DNA from: Enterococcus lacertideformus
Lineage (GTDB): Bacteria > Bacillota > Bacilli > Lactobacillales > Enterococcaceae
Assembly (NCBI GenBank): GCA_015680865.1
Contig: JADAKE010000015.1
Location: forward strand, 24,645-88,644
Direction: 5' to 3'
DNA length: 64,000 nucleotides
A program made the position numbers and the translations under genes. Under the pieces are notes generated by a model. The model worked only from the letters and a program-made list of their open reading frames with translations. It was not told the origin of the DNA and did not search any database. The stretch's first letter is position 1. Every line of letters starts with the position of its first letter. Positions 54,121 to 64,000 of the stretch are shown here, piece by piece.

Positions 54121-54697
54121 AATGATCAAGAATCAGTCTATTTTTTGGTGTGCCAGCTTATTTATAAAATACCAAGGGAAAATTGTACCTCTATATTTTT
54201 TGAGGGCATAAGATTTAAGCGTAATGCCAGATGAATATAGGGACAAGACTTGACTTGTATGATTTTTTAATCGTATCTATTTAAATAATTATAATTTTCA
54301 GAATAAAAATACAATTATTTCTATTCATTTATTTTAAATAAATTGTCATTTTAAGTTGACTTATCGCTTCTAGTGACGTATATTTTCTTTGAAGAATAAG
54401 AATCTCTGCAAGTATGTTTTTTATATGTGTTTTGGTATTCTTTGTTCTTATTTAGCTAAAAAATGAAATCGTTTTATGAAGGGGGTTGTTTATTTTTGTT
54501 TTTGTTTTTGTTATTTTAAGGAATGACTGGTTTATAAAAATACAAATAACAGAAAGGTGTTCATTTAAAAAAGTGTAAAATAAGTAGTCACTTAGCTGAA
54601 AAGAGAGAAGAGATTAAGAAGTAGCCTTTACCTCTATAGGGGAAAGGAAGAATTAATTAAAAAAATCGATGAAAAAATTAGAGAGGAGATCAATGAA

Positions 54698-55807
54698 ATG
54701 AAAATAGCTGTAATCAAAGATCCAAAGCAGGGTGAATCTAGAGTAGGGATGACCCCAGAAAATGTACGCCTACTCGTTGATGCTGGGAATGAGGTCTTAG
54801 TCGATAGTCATGCTGGGATAGGTTCTGGTTTTACAAATGAGCAATATGAAGAAGCAGGGGGAACAATTGTGGATACTGCTACAGCATGGGAAGCTGATTT
54901 AATTGTAAAAGTCAAAGAACCTATGGAAAGTGAATATCATTATTTCAAAAAAGATCAAATCATTTGGGGCTTTTTACATTTAGCTGCGAACAAAGCTTGT
55001 GTTGAGAAAATGATGGAGGCAGGTGTCACTGCCATTTCAGGGGAAAATATTTCTGTTGATGGCGTACTTAAGCTACTAAAGCCTATGAGCGCAATTGCTG
55101 GCAGGCGAGCGGTCAATTTAGGTCAATATTATCTAGAGAAACAACATGGAGGTTCCGGAATATTACTGCCAGGGATTGAAGAAGTTACAGCAGGAACAGT
55201 CGTCATTCTTGGTGGCGGAAACGCTGCGGAAAATGCTGCGGATATGGCTGTGGGCTTGGGTTGCAACGTAGTGATTCTTGAAGTAAACGAAGAAAGAATC
55301 AGACAGCTAAAAAGTAAGTATAAAAATGACTGCGTAGAAATACTTGATTCGACTACTACGAACTTAGAAGAAGCAATCAAAAAAGCAGACATTTTTATTT
55401 CGACAGTCTTGATACCTGGAGCGAAACCACCAAAATTAGTAAAAGAATACATGATAGAAACGATGAAACCGGGAAGTGTAGTAATTGATATTTCCATTGA
55501 TCAAGGTGGTACCATCGAAACACTCGACAGACCTACGACCCATGCAGATCCAGTATACATTAAACATGGAGTGATTCATTATGGTTTGCCAAATATGCCG
55601 GGTGCCACGCCAAGGACGGCTACGATCGCTTTAGCAAAAGGAAATATATCATTTCTAAAAGAGTTAAGTGTGAAAGGGCTTGATGTAGCTTTGAAAACAG
55701 ATGAATCACTTTTATCAGGGGTTAGTCTGTATAAAGGAAAAGTTGTATCTAAAGCTTTAGCAGAATCAATTGATGTGCCATTTATCAAGATAGGAGATGT
55801 TTTATAA
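54698..55807 (+). CDS. ald: alanine dehydrogenase
   Basis: This enzyme interconverts alanine and pyruvate plus ammonia with NAD. The 369 residues show ESRVGMTPENVRLLVDAGN at the start, HLAANK with the catalytic histidine region, the NAD-binding VVILGGGNAAENAADMAVGL and the closing NMPGATPRTAT. GAGAGGAGAT precedes the ATG. It is followed at once by threonine dehydratase, a pairing also seen in staphylococci. With pyruvate dehydrogenase broken, pyruvate-alanine exchange may be metabolically relevant. Confidence 0.96.
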   Translation: MKIAVIKDPKQGESRVGMTPENVRLLVDAGNEVLVDSHAGIGSGFTNEQYEEAGGTIVDTATAWEADLIVKVKEPMESEYHYFKKDQIIWGFLHLAANKACVEKMMEAGVTAISGENISVDGVLKLLKPMSAIAGRRAVNLGQYYLEKQHGGSGILLPGIEEVTAGTVVILGGGNAAENAADMAVGLGCNVVILEVNEERIRQLKSKYKNDCVEILDSTTTNLEEAIKKADIFISTVLIPGAKPPKLVKEYMIETMKPGSVVIDISIDQGGTIETLDRPTTHADPVYIKHGVIHYGLPNMPGATPRTATIALAKGNISFLKELSVKGLDVALKTDESLLSGVSLYKGKVVSKALAESIDVPFIKIGDVL

Positions 55808-55808
55808 A

Positions 55809-56729
55809 ATGATAAAAGATTCGTTGAGATTGCCCCTTTCTATTGAAACGATTCATGCAGCTAAAAAGACGATAAAAGAATATGCTAGGACCACCCCATT
55901 AGTTCAATCCATGTTTCTTTCTGCTTTTACTGATGGGCAGGTTTTTTTAAAGTTAGAAAATATGCAGTTAACTGGTTCTTTTAAATTTAGAGGTGCATTC
56001 AATAAAATTGCACAACTGACAGAAGAAGAAAAAAGCAAAGGCGTAATTGCTGTATCGGCTGGGAATCATGCTCAAGGTGTAGCATTAACCTCAAAATTAT
56101 TGGGAATAAAAAGTACCATTGTGATGCCAGAAACAGCGCCCTTAGCCAAAGTGAAAGCCACTGAAAGCTATGGAGCCGAGGTCATTTTACAGGGTAAAAA
56201 TTTTAATGAAGCAAAAGAATATTGTGAAAAGTTGTTAGAGCAAACGAATGTAACCTATATTCCTCCTTATGATGATCCTCATGTGATGGCCGGACAAGGG
56301 ACAGTTGGTTTAGAGATTCTTGATTATGCTTGGGATGTGGACACGGTCATTGTCCCTGTGGGTGGTGGTGGTTTAATCGCAGGGGTAGCTACCGCACTAA
56401 AAACGTTTAATGAGCAGATTCAAATCATTGGTGTCCAAGCAGAAAATATTCATGGAATGACTGCTTCGTATAAAGAAGGAAAACGACTTGGACATGCTAT
56501 TAGCCCGACGATTGCGGATGGCTGTGCAGTTGAATATCCTGGTAAATTAACGTTTGAGGTAGTGAAGGAACTGGTGGATGATATGATTACGGTGACTGAA
56601 GAAGAAATAAAAGTAGATCAATATGTGCAAGGAAAAAAAGTAATTGCTGTTGTATCTGGGGGAAACGTTGATTTAAGTAAAATGTCCGGCGTGATCGGCC
56701 AGTTTACTTTGGCTAATGAACTAAGGTAA
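55809..56729 (+). CDS. tdcB: threonine ammonia-lyase (threonine dehydratase)
   Basis: This PLP enzyme deaminates threonine to 2-oxobutyrate. The PLP lysine lies in SFKFRGAF, the phosphate-binding loop is VGGGGLIAG, and SAGNHAQGVAL is present. It is 306 residues with no C-terminal ACT regulatory domain, so it matches the short catabolic (TdcB) type rather than biosynthetic IlvA. ATG 55809 is chosen because AGGAGATG lies about 10 bases upstream inside the ald end; a TTG at 55797 overlaps that site. It is cotranscribed with ald and ends before a strong terminator. Confidence 0.93.
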   Translation: MIKDSLRLPLSIETIHAAKKTIKEYARTTPLVQSMFLSAFTDGQVFLKLENMQLTGSFKFRGAFNKIAQLTEEEKSKGVIAVSAGNHAQGVALTSKLLGIKSTIVMPETAPLAKVKATESYGAEVILQGKNFNEAKEYCEKLLEQTNVTYIPPYDDPHVMAGQGTVGLEILDYAWDVDTVIVPVGGGGLIAGVATALKTFNEQIQIIGVQAENIHGMTASYKEGKRLGHAISPTIADGCAVEYPGKLTFEVVKELVDDMITVTEEEIKVDQYVQGKKVIAVVSGGNVDLSKMSGVIGQFTLANELR

Positions 56730-56799
56730 AAAAAAACTGACAAAAATTTTCTTAAGCTTACATAAGTAAGAAAACTATCTATGGTCTGCCTAAAAAAAA

Positions 56800-56844
56800 C
56801 AAGACTAATTTTGATAGACAATATCAAAATTAGTCTTGTTTTTT
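56800..56844 (+). terminator. rho-independent terminator of ald-tdcB
   Basis: A perfect 17-base stem, CAAGACTAATTTTGATA with its complement, a short loop and a run of six T residues. Confidence 0.9.
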
Positions 56845-57069
56845 CTAACGTGCGTATTTTCGCGTCATCTAAAAAAGGAAGAAAAAAGAAGAATCTAGCA
56901 ATAGATATTTTTTGCTATACAAACAGTTAAAGAATCAATGGAGAATCAAAAAAGCAAACAATAATGGGTTTAAAAATACTGACATAAGTAAAAAAATAGC
57001 AAGATTAGTGAGTAAGGTATTCAATAGAATATTCTACTCACTATTTTCTATTTAATAGATATAGAAAAA

Positions 57070-57306
57070 GTGAAAGGATGCTCAAATCCCTATATAAAGT
57101 CGAACCATGAAAATCTTTCATTAAACGAAAAGGAAAAGTTATGTTTTGAAGTGGCATACCTTAGGGAAAAGTACTTCACATTCAAGAAATTTTTCAACTA
57201 TTACCTGCAAAATCAAATAACTTACTATAAGATTGCTGAGCATGCTTTTGAAACAGTCGTTGTTTATCACCTTTTTCTAGAAAAATATTTTTTGAATTAT
57301 CAATAG
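57070..57306 (+). pseudogene. possible IS3-type transposase OrfA scrap
   Basis: This 78-codon frame begins with a GTG. The segment LSLNEKEKLCFEVAYLREKY resembles the leucine-zipper region of IS3-family OrfA proteins (EKEKL..EVEYLRAENAYLKK). The remainder is not recognised and no OrfB or terminal inverted repeats were found nearby. Weak call. Confidence 0.3.
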
Positions 57307-57830
57307 GTGCGCTGTCTCTTAAATTCTTTGAACAACATTCATGTACAAGGCGCAATGTACAGTTAAAAAAAGTTAAATGCCAATAAAAATAAATAGTAGG
57401 CATTCTATTGAAGGTCATTACGAGAAACAGAAGTATCATTTTATTGAAATACAAAAGTATAAGTGAGAAAAGGTTATTATCTCACTAAATATTTTTGTTA
57501 AGCAAGGCGTTTCAAAATGGAATCAACTTAGAAAAAAAAGAAAGAAACCTTTTTTTCTTTTATTTCAGAAAACAAGATATTAAGCTAACGGTGAAATATT
57601 GTAGTATAAGAAAATAAATATTAAAAAATCTATAAAAATGGATATTAAAAAATAAGAAGGAGGAGAGAAAAGGACAAGATAGATTTCTAATTATGTGATT
57701 CAAAATATCAGTCGGTTAGATTTTTTGTATTTATGTAAAAAGAGTAAGTAGTTAAAATAATTGAAAGTTTATTGAGCTAATTAATATTTATAGTTCATAT
57801 TACTATTAAATAAAAAAGTCAGGAGTCTAA

Positions 57831-60800
57831 CGTGATGAATTCAATTCAGAACAAGAGAAAGAACGTAATCTTAAAGGAGAAATTGTCATCCATTACGTAC
57901 AAAATGATAAAAAACAACCCCTTCAATTAACAAATAATCCTGAGTTATTGACACAATTGATAGATATGTACAATCAGCAATTGAAAGTGGATAAGCAAAC
58001 TATTTCTTTCATAGTTTCAAAAGATATTGATCGTATTGAAGAAAAAATCTGTTCTCATTTAAATGAAGAAGAACGAAAGAAATTTTTAGCATGGAAAGAA
58101 ATAATCCATGTCCTTCAACAGGTTCCTTGCTCATCTTCTCAGGAAATTGTTACTGGACTAAAACGTCGAGAGCAGATGTCTCTAAATGATATGGCAAAAT
58201 CTTGCGCTTTGTTTCATAACTTTCTCAATCAAATAGAAAGAGAAGAAATAGCTAAATCATTTAACTCTTTTTTCATTACTTATAAATTATCCAAGCAACC
58301 AGAGTCAAGGATTTTCAAAAGGGCGTATGATTTTTTTAAGGAGATTGCACAGGTGTCATTGCCAATGTCAAGAGAGCATATGGAAACACAATTTTTTGAT
58401 TTTTTGATCAGACCACTTCGACCTGAAGAAATATTGGATGACATCAAAAAGAAAGAGCTAATAAATGCTTGCATTCTTTTAGAAGTTGAAATCAATTCAG
58501 AAAAAACCAAAAATGACATCTATCAGCGAATGGTAGGAGAAAATAAATCGTTAGCTGAATACAAAGAGTTTAATCAAGTGATTGCACATATTGGTGATTT
58601 AAGTATAAGCTCTAAATTAGACTTAACGGCTGTGAAATTATTTGCTGCTATTGAGAAAATAAGAAATAAAATAGAGGAAAATGAAAAAAAAGAAGTAAAG
58701 ATTGACTTCTTTGCCCAAGAAAGAGCCTTTTATCTCTTAAATAGTCAAAAAGGTTTAACTACTGATGAAAAATATGCATATTATTTACTTTATGTGAATA
58801 ACAGTAAGCTATCCGAAGAAATGAAGAAAAAAATAAAAAAGCGGCTTGGAATTAAGAAACGATCGGAAGTAAACCACCTCTTGTCGAAATTAACACCGCT
58901 TCCTTCTATGACCGAAGAGTTAGGTATACAGGCTGTATTTGCATTCGAAGAGGCGAGGCGAGAAAAACGAACGGTCACACCAGATTTTTTTGCGGAAATT
59001 TATTAAAAAGCAACTTTACCTAATAATAAGGAATTTATCCACGAATATGCAGATCAAGTGTTAAGTTCTCAAAATTTTGAAATCTATGATGATAAAATAG
59101 ATCCATATTTTAAACTCTATAATGATAACATAAATCCATCAACTCCGTCGGTTCCCAAGGAAGATCCGCTAAAAAAATTATTTCAGCAACTGCTTGCTAA
59201 CGAGAACCACTCGCTTTTAGAAAGATCCGCTTATCATTTAGCTTATATGGATCATATTGGTTTGCCAGAGGAATTGCCGGAGAATTTGAAAAAAGAAAAG
59301 TCTCATTTATTTGACGGCGACACTTTTGAAAGACTATTTGCCGAGAAAAAGCTCCTTCTTTTAATAGCAAAAGAGATCAATATAGAGACCGCTTTGACCT
59401 ATGAAAAAATACAAAGAGGAAAACAACAAGAACCTGCTAGATTATTAGCAGATATCTATGGGCAAACTGAAAATTTAAGTGTGCAACAAGACATTCAAGA
59501 ACAAGTAAAACTTTTAAGTGAAAATGAGAGGTTACAATTTGAAAAGGAGATTCTGGCGCAAAAACTCATTAAAGAAGATAGAAAAGATTTACTTCAACGC
59601 TTTGAACATAGTGATTTAAAAGAAATAACTTCTCATGACCTGATGAATTTGCAACAGGTGAATTTGTTACGTTTAACTCGAAAAAGAAACGTTTTATTAG
59701 GTCTATCACATGAAGGAATAACTATTAATATTAAGGCAATAGATCAAATGAAACAATTTAATCAGATAGTGGATACAGAATTAAAGAGAGAATTTGAGAT
59801 TATATTGAAGCAAGCTTCTCAAGAATTTGTAAATGATGACTATGACTTTATTCAAGAAATTAAAAATGATTTTGATAGCTTGCTCAAAAAAAATCCCCAG
59901 GAGAAAGTAAACAACATAGATAATTTTAAAAAAATTATCTATGTTGTCGAAGTTATCAGAGAAGCGTTAGAAAATTCCCCACTAAGTTACCGTGACATCG
60001 AAACAATCCAAGAGCAATTTGAAAATAAACAAGAAAATCAGAAAGTGCCAAAAAAATACGAGGAGTATAAAAAATTTTTAGGGGAAATAACGTCAGCTTT
60101 ACGAGAAAAAGATATACATCTTAATGGACGAGAAAGATTATCATGGATTAAACGTGTAGCAATAAAAGAAGAGATAAAAGAAGTGAAGAACGTATCATCT
60201 GCTATTGAAAGACTTTTGGAAAAACGTGCAAAAGAAAATGATTTTTATTCGAGGTGGACTAGTTACTTAAAAAATTTAGAATCAGCATTTGATAAAAAAG
60301 TAAAACAGATAGCATCTCAGAATTCAAATTCTCAGGAAAGTTTATATACGTATTCTCCAATTGTAAGCCTTGCTAGGAATGATCAGACGCTCAATCAATT
60401 ACTCAAAATATATCAAAAGATTGTTCCTTCAGCGAAGGTCACAGAATTTGCGGAAGTTACAAATAGAGTGCGAAATACTTATAGTAACTTAGCACAAGCG
60501 ATTGTATCCACTTATTTAGATGATAAACTAAATTTTGAAAAGATGATTTACGATTTATATAATTCTGGACAGAAAGAAGTTGCTTTGAGATTCGTTCGAT
60601 CTATGGTATTGAGTCCTATTGGGGGAAAAGCAACAAAATATATTGTTAGGATCTGTAGATAGGCTAACAGAAAAAAGAGTCAAAGAAATGGAAACTGCTT
60701 ATAACCAATTGTATCCATCTCGACAGCTAAAAACATTAAAATCAACAAGTGAAACGCTAACTTCGGAAAATATAAATCAGTATAATGAACCAACGCAAAA

Positions 60801-63702
60801 TGACTTGGTCGTTTGGAAGTAAATGATTCAAAAAACGAGTAAGTTGTCCTCGGAAGAAAAAAATTTCTTACGGAACGTTCTAGAGAACCAAAAAGAATTA
60901 ACAATGGCTGACATCTCCAATGCCTCTGTCATGTTTCATCAGGTAAACCCATTAATAAAAGAGGAAAAAAATTTTTAGATTTTATGATATCGCCGTTGTT
61001 ACAAAAGGAATTCGAGCAGAAATTAAATCCAGATCAACAAGATATTCGTCAAATAGCTTATAAAGAATTCCTTGCTGCCAAAAAAAATTATGAAAAAATA
61101 AAAAAAACAAAAGGACCAGAGGTATCACCAAATGACATATTGTTTGCTCGTAAAAACAAAGAGGAGAAATTAGCTAAGTATGAAAGTGTTGTGCAAAAAA
61201 GACAAACATCTAAAGAAATAGCTGAAGGCGAATTAATGAAAGAATTAGTAAGATGGGCGGTATTTTTGCAAAAGGAGTTAAATTCTAATGAATTAGCAGA
61301 CTATCTGATTGATCGGAGGTTGACTCCTAAATTAAGTGTTACTCCAGTAAATGATTTAAATCACGAACAAAAAAATACTCAAGATGTTCCGGAAGCTTCT
61401 AAACGAGCGGAGAGGAAAAAAATAGAGCAGAGAAGCAACGTAATGCTCCCTCATATATTCAACAAATAAAGAGAATTGTCCAAGAATTAGCTAATAATGA
61501 TTTTACTCCTAGTCAAATGGAAGCAGCTATTCAAATAATCATGGTTTCTTATCTAAGTATAGGAGAAAGACAACAATTTTATCTTTTTTTGAAAGAAGAT
61601 CCATTTCTTAAAGAAGTACTAAAGGAAGAACCATTATCAAAAATTGAATTAAAATCTTATGTTGGCGTTGCTTTACAGGCAAGTAATTTGCCATTTTAAA
61701 CTCGTATTATTAAAGATCTTGATGTTTTCTTGACAGATGAAGAACAATTAAAGTTGCAAGAAAAAATGGCAGAAAAAGAAATCATCTATCTTTTGTCAAA
61801 AGAGACGGATATTGAAATGGCATTAAATTTTGATAAGAATGAAGAAATAGGTCTTGCACAATTTATTTCGATTTATGATAAGGTAAAGACTGAATCAGTA
61901 AAATAATACCTAGTTGGAAAAGCTTATTTACAATTAAACCCAGAGGATCGTCAGGTGTTTTATCGTAAAATACGTCGGGGAGCGCCATTAAAAGTAGGCA
62001 AATTAGCAAATAAGCTATTTTTTTCATCACCTACGTCCGCAATAGTTGAAGAGAATGTTCCGAAGAGAGACCTAAATGCTACAGAAATGATGCGGACGCT
62101 TCAGGCATTATCTCCTAGAATTGTCAAACAATTAAAACAACTTAGTGACCAAGAGACTAATATGCTTAGCCTTAAGTTGATTAGTGACATTAAAGAAGAA
62201 CTAGAAAGAAAAAACGTTCAGTATTATCTTCCTGAAATAATGGAGGTTTTCAAAAACTTAAATTGGCATGTTGGACAAGGGATAAAGTCGGAAGAATCAT
62301 TAAGGGAAGGATTAAGTGAATTAAGGATAAGATTTACAGAGCAACAATTGAGTTCTTGGAAGGAACTTTTTTTAAAAGAAAAAGTAAATGATGGTAATAT
62401 AACCCATGATGAGATAGTAAGGGAAATAGACACGATCTTAACAAATAAAAACGCGCAAATAGTAAATCATTTAAAAAGGAACCCATTTGAAAAAGACTTA
62501 CTAGTGATAATAAATAATTTATTAGAAACTATAGAAAGTTTAGCTATTGAGGTAAGTAAAGAGAAAGATTCAAAGCTAGACTTGGAAACTGCTTTTAGGA
62601 ATAAACTTTATAATAATGATAGAATCAAAATTATGCTAAACATAGATCCTACACTAAAAGAGGGATTATTTGAAGATTGTATCAGAAAAATACCTTTTAT
62701 TGATCCTTATGTATCCAAGGAATTACAAAAAATTGTAAATAATTGGTATAATAAAATGAATTTTACAAGCTTTCTAAAACCGTATGAAGATAAAGTAGCA
62801 AAAACATTGGATTTAGAAAGGATGTTTCATTCATTATTTGAAATGGAAGAAATTTATTGCGCTGATACGATGCGTACATTGATCGTCGATTATTCTGGGA
62901 TAAAAATAAATTTATTGACAAAAGTAAAACAGTATGATGGATGGGATGATCATACCCAATATCAAGTAAGAAGAAAAAGCGAGAATATAATTTATACTTA
63001 TCAAAAATTAACTAAAAATGTAATGAGAATAATTCCAGTAGACCTTCAAAATGCGAATGAGCTAGGAATAGGGGCGGATAAAACTTATAATGATTTTGAA
63101 GAAGGACTGGCAAAAAAGATGCGAGAAGAGGCTTTACCTGATGTAATAGTAAAAGAGATACAAGAAGCGTATAGATCTCCTGTAAAGGATAGGCCAATAG
63201 CAATACATGAAACAAGAAACACACAAGAAAACACTGATAACGAGAAAATAGCATCTGACAATCAAGAAGCAAAAGCGATACAAGAAGCGTATAGACCTCC
63301 TGTAAAGGATAGGCCAATAGCAATACATGAAACAAGAAACACACAAGAAAACACTGAGAAGAACAAAAAATTAGTATTAAACAATCAAGTAGCAGAAGCG
63401 ATTCAAAGTACTCACGTTCTTGAAATGATGAATAAGCCAAAAAAGAAAAGAGGCATATTCTCTTCAATTATAGAAAGAGTGACAAGGTTGTTTAGAGGAA
63501 ACTCGAAAAAGAAAAAAATGCGAGTGTAATAGGGAATCATAAAGTAGAAATTAAAGGCTCTAATCCAATGAAGAATAAAAATGAGAAGACAATGAATGAA
63601 GTAAAAGATATGGAAAAAAATTCTTCAATCATGAAGCGTGTTACAGAGACGAGAGGTAACAGCTATAAAAAGGTAAGCAATGAGTCACTTGATCTATCAT
63701 AA
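57831..63702 (+). pseudogene. giant helical protein of unknown function, decayed
   Basis: Pieces in overlapping frames read as one former gene of about 1,950 codons. The open frame starts at 57831, next to a start-like AGGAG...ATG (57835) in another frame. Stops lie at 59004 (TAA), 60820 (TAA), 61697 (TAA) and 61904 (TAA). Frame changes lie near 60620-60640 (G run), 60965-60971 (A run), 61430-61445 and 63505-63520. The protein is charged and helical, with no signal peptide, membrane segment or known domain. Two blocks are diverged copies: EKKLLLLIAKEINIETAL (59341 on) against EKEIIYLLSKETDIEMAL (61770 on), and MSLNDMAKSCALFH (58172 on) against LTMADISNASVMFH (60899 on). The end is basic (KKKRG, SKKKK). 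Confidence 0.7.
63158..63357 (+). repeat. tandem 120-base repeat inside the giant gene
   Basis: 63158-63237 and 63278-63357 are 80-base direct repeats differing at one position (63176 T against 63296 C), with a 120-base period. They encode IQEAYR(S/P)PVKDRPIAIHE followed by TRNTQENT, a hydrophilic linker near the C-terminus. Confidence 0.95.
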
Positions 63703-63867
63703 ATCACTAAATTGATTAAGCTGTAGATGATTAATTACTAATGATTTTTATTTAAAGAAAAAATTTTTTTGCTTGTATTTTGTTTTTCTTGAAGTATGTA
63801 AAAAGAGGTTGACAATCCTTATTGTCTAACCTCTTTTTTCTGATGATAAGCTTTACTAATCGTACTA
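63703..63867. terminator. terminator between the giant gene and a convergent gene
   Basis: At 63804-63836 AGAGGTTGACAAT pairs with ATTGTCTAACCTCT (one bulge) and is flanked by A and T runs, so it may act in both directions for the convergent genes. The rest of the interval holds no gene. Confidence 0.75.
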
Positions 63868-64000
63868 TTAGTACCAACCGTTAGCTTCCCAGAAAGCTTT
63901 TGCTGCTTCCCATGAACCATAACGAGAGGCTACGTATTGTTCAGCTACTATTTCTTGATTAGCTGCTGAATAGTCGCCATTTAAATAAGAAGCATCTAAT
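63868..64000 (-). CDS. 3' end of a cell-wall-associated (transglycosylase/LysM-type) protein, cut by window edge
   Basis: Only the last 44 codons lie in the window. They read LDASYLNGDYSAANQEIVAE then QYVASRYGSWEAAKAFWEAN and end in GWY. The closing RYGSWxxAxxFWxxNGWY is typical of secreted transglycosylase-like wall proteins of Firmicutes, often joined to LysM domains. The N-terminal domains cannot be seen, so the exact type is open. Confidence 0.75.
   Translation of the reverse strand, partial: LDASYLNGDYSAANQEIVAEQYVASRYGSWEAAKAFWEANGWY

Larger units (their letters stand above)
53897..54697. other. 800-base stretch with terminator and recombinase start remnant
   Basis: Besides the hairpin at 53941 and the remnant at 54097, the interval is AT-rich without a gene. 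CCTTTACC and GGGGAAAGG form a small hairpin at 54625-54647 just upstream of ald that could be part of its leader. Confidence 0.45.
56730..57830. other. 1.1-kb AT-rich stretch with terminator and a possible transposase scrap
   Basis: Apart from the terminator at 56800 and the small frame at 57070, no gene is visible. A GAGAGGAG-like ribosome site near 57661 is not followed by a usable frame. Confidence 0.45.

Noticed and set aside
63012..63467. Minus-strand 151-codon frame with repeated LFHVLLLAYPLQE-type hydrophobic pieces
   Set aside because: It is the antisense of the charged giant gene and of its 80-base repeat; hydrophobicity is a by-product of lysine- and glutamate-rich codons read backwards.

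Overview
The window is low-GC Gram-positive DNA, and its proteins read like those of Enterococcaceae. AT-rich base composition, Enterococcus-like gene order and an unusually heavy load of broken genes suggest Melissococcus plutonius or a close relative. That name is an inference from pattern, not a database result.

Layout. 1-5.6 kb: a purF-M-N-H-D purine operon in which purF, purH and purD carry stops or deletions while purM and purN are open. 5.7-10 kb: an aldo/keto reductase, a broken small gene, GMP reductase (guaC) and a MocR-type regulator. 10.5-16.5 kb: a pyruvate dehydrogenase operon wrecked by deletions. pdhB is frameshifted and its end is fused in frame to pdhC; pdhD is cut off and joined to the tail of an unrelated helix-turn-helix protein. 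17.2-37.3 kb: a conserved housekeeping block with Bacillus-like order (UPF0223, inositol phosphatase, typA, recQ, ylaN, ftsW, pyc, ylbF, ylbG, rsmD, coaD, sepM-like, comEA, comEB, comEC, holA). Within it rsmD has lost its C-terminus, comEC is broken, and a cobalamin-riboswitch-like element sits alone between comEA and comEB. 37.5-44.7 kb: mostly minus-strand genes (rpsT, small hypotheticals, a UPF0756 protein, a broken P1B-4 metal ATPase with a Fur-like box upstream, uppP, a broken histidine phosphatase, an MBL hydrolase). 45-49.3 kb: a broken XPD/DinG-like helicase, yajQ, a YitT-family protein and a SufT-like factor.

49.4-54.2 kb is accessory DNA. A cassette made of a membrane-anchored extracytoplasmic protein (frameshifted), an N-terminal lipase/C-terminal helical protein and two small helical proteins lies between remnants of tyrosine recombinases. 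The layout resembles type VII secretion lipase-effector loci of the TslA kind. An uncharacterised 286-aa protein follows. 54.7-56.7 kb: ald and a threonine dehydratase with a strong terminator. 57.8-63.7 kb: the wreck of one giant gene (about 1,950 codons before decay) encoding a charged, helical protein of unknown function with a large diverged internal duplication. The window ends in the 3' end of a minus-strand cell-wall-associated gene.

Together the lesions predict an organism that takes up purines and recycles them, lacks a working pyruvate dehydrogenase complex (pyruvate carboxylase is intact), and cannot import DNA through ComEC.
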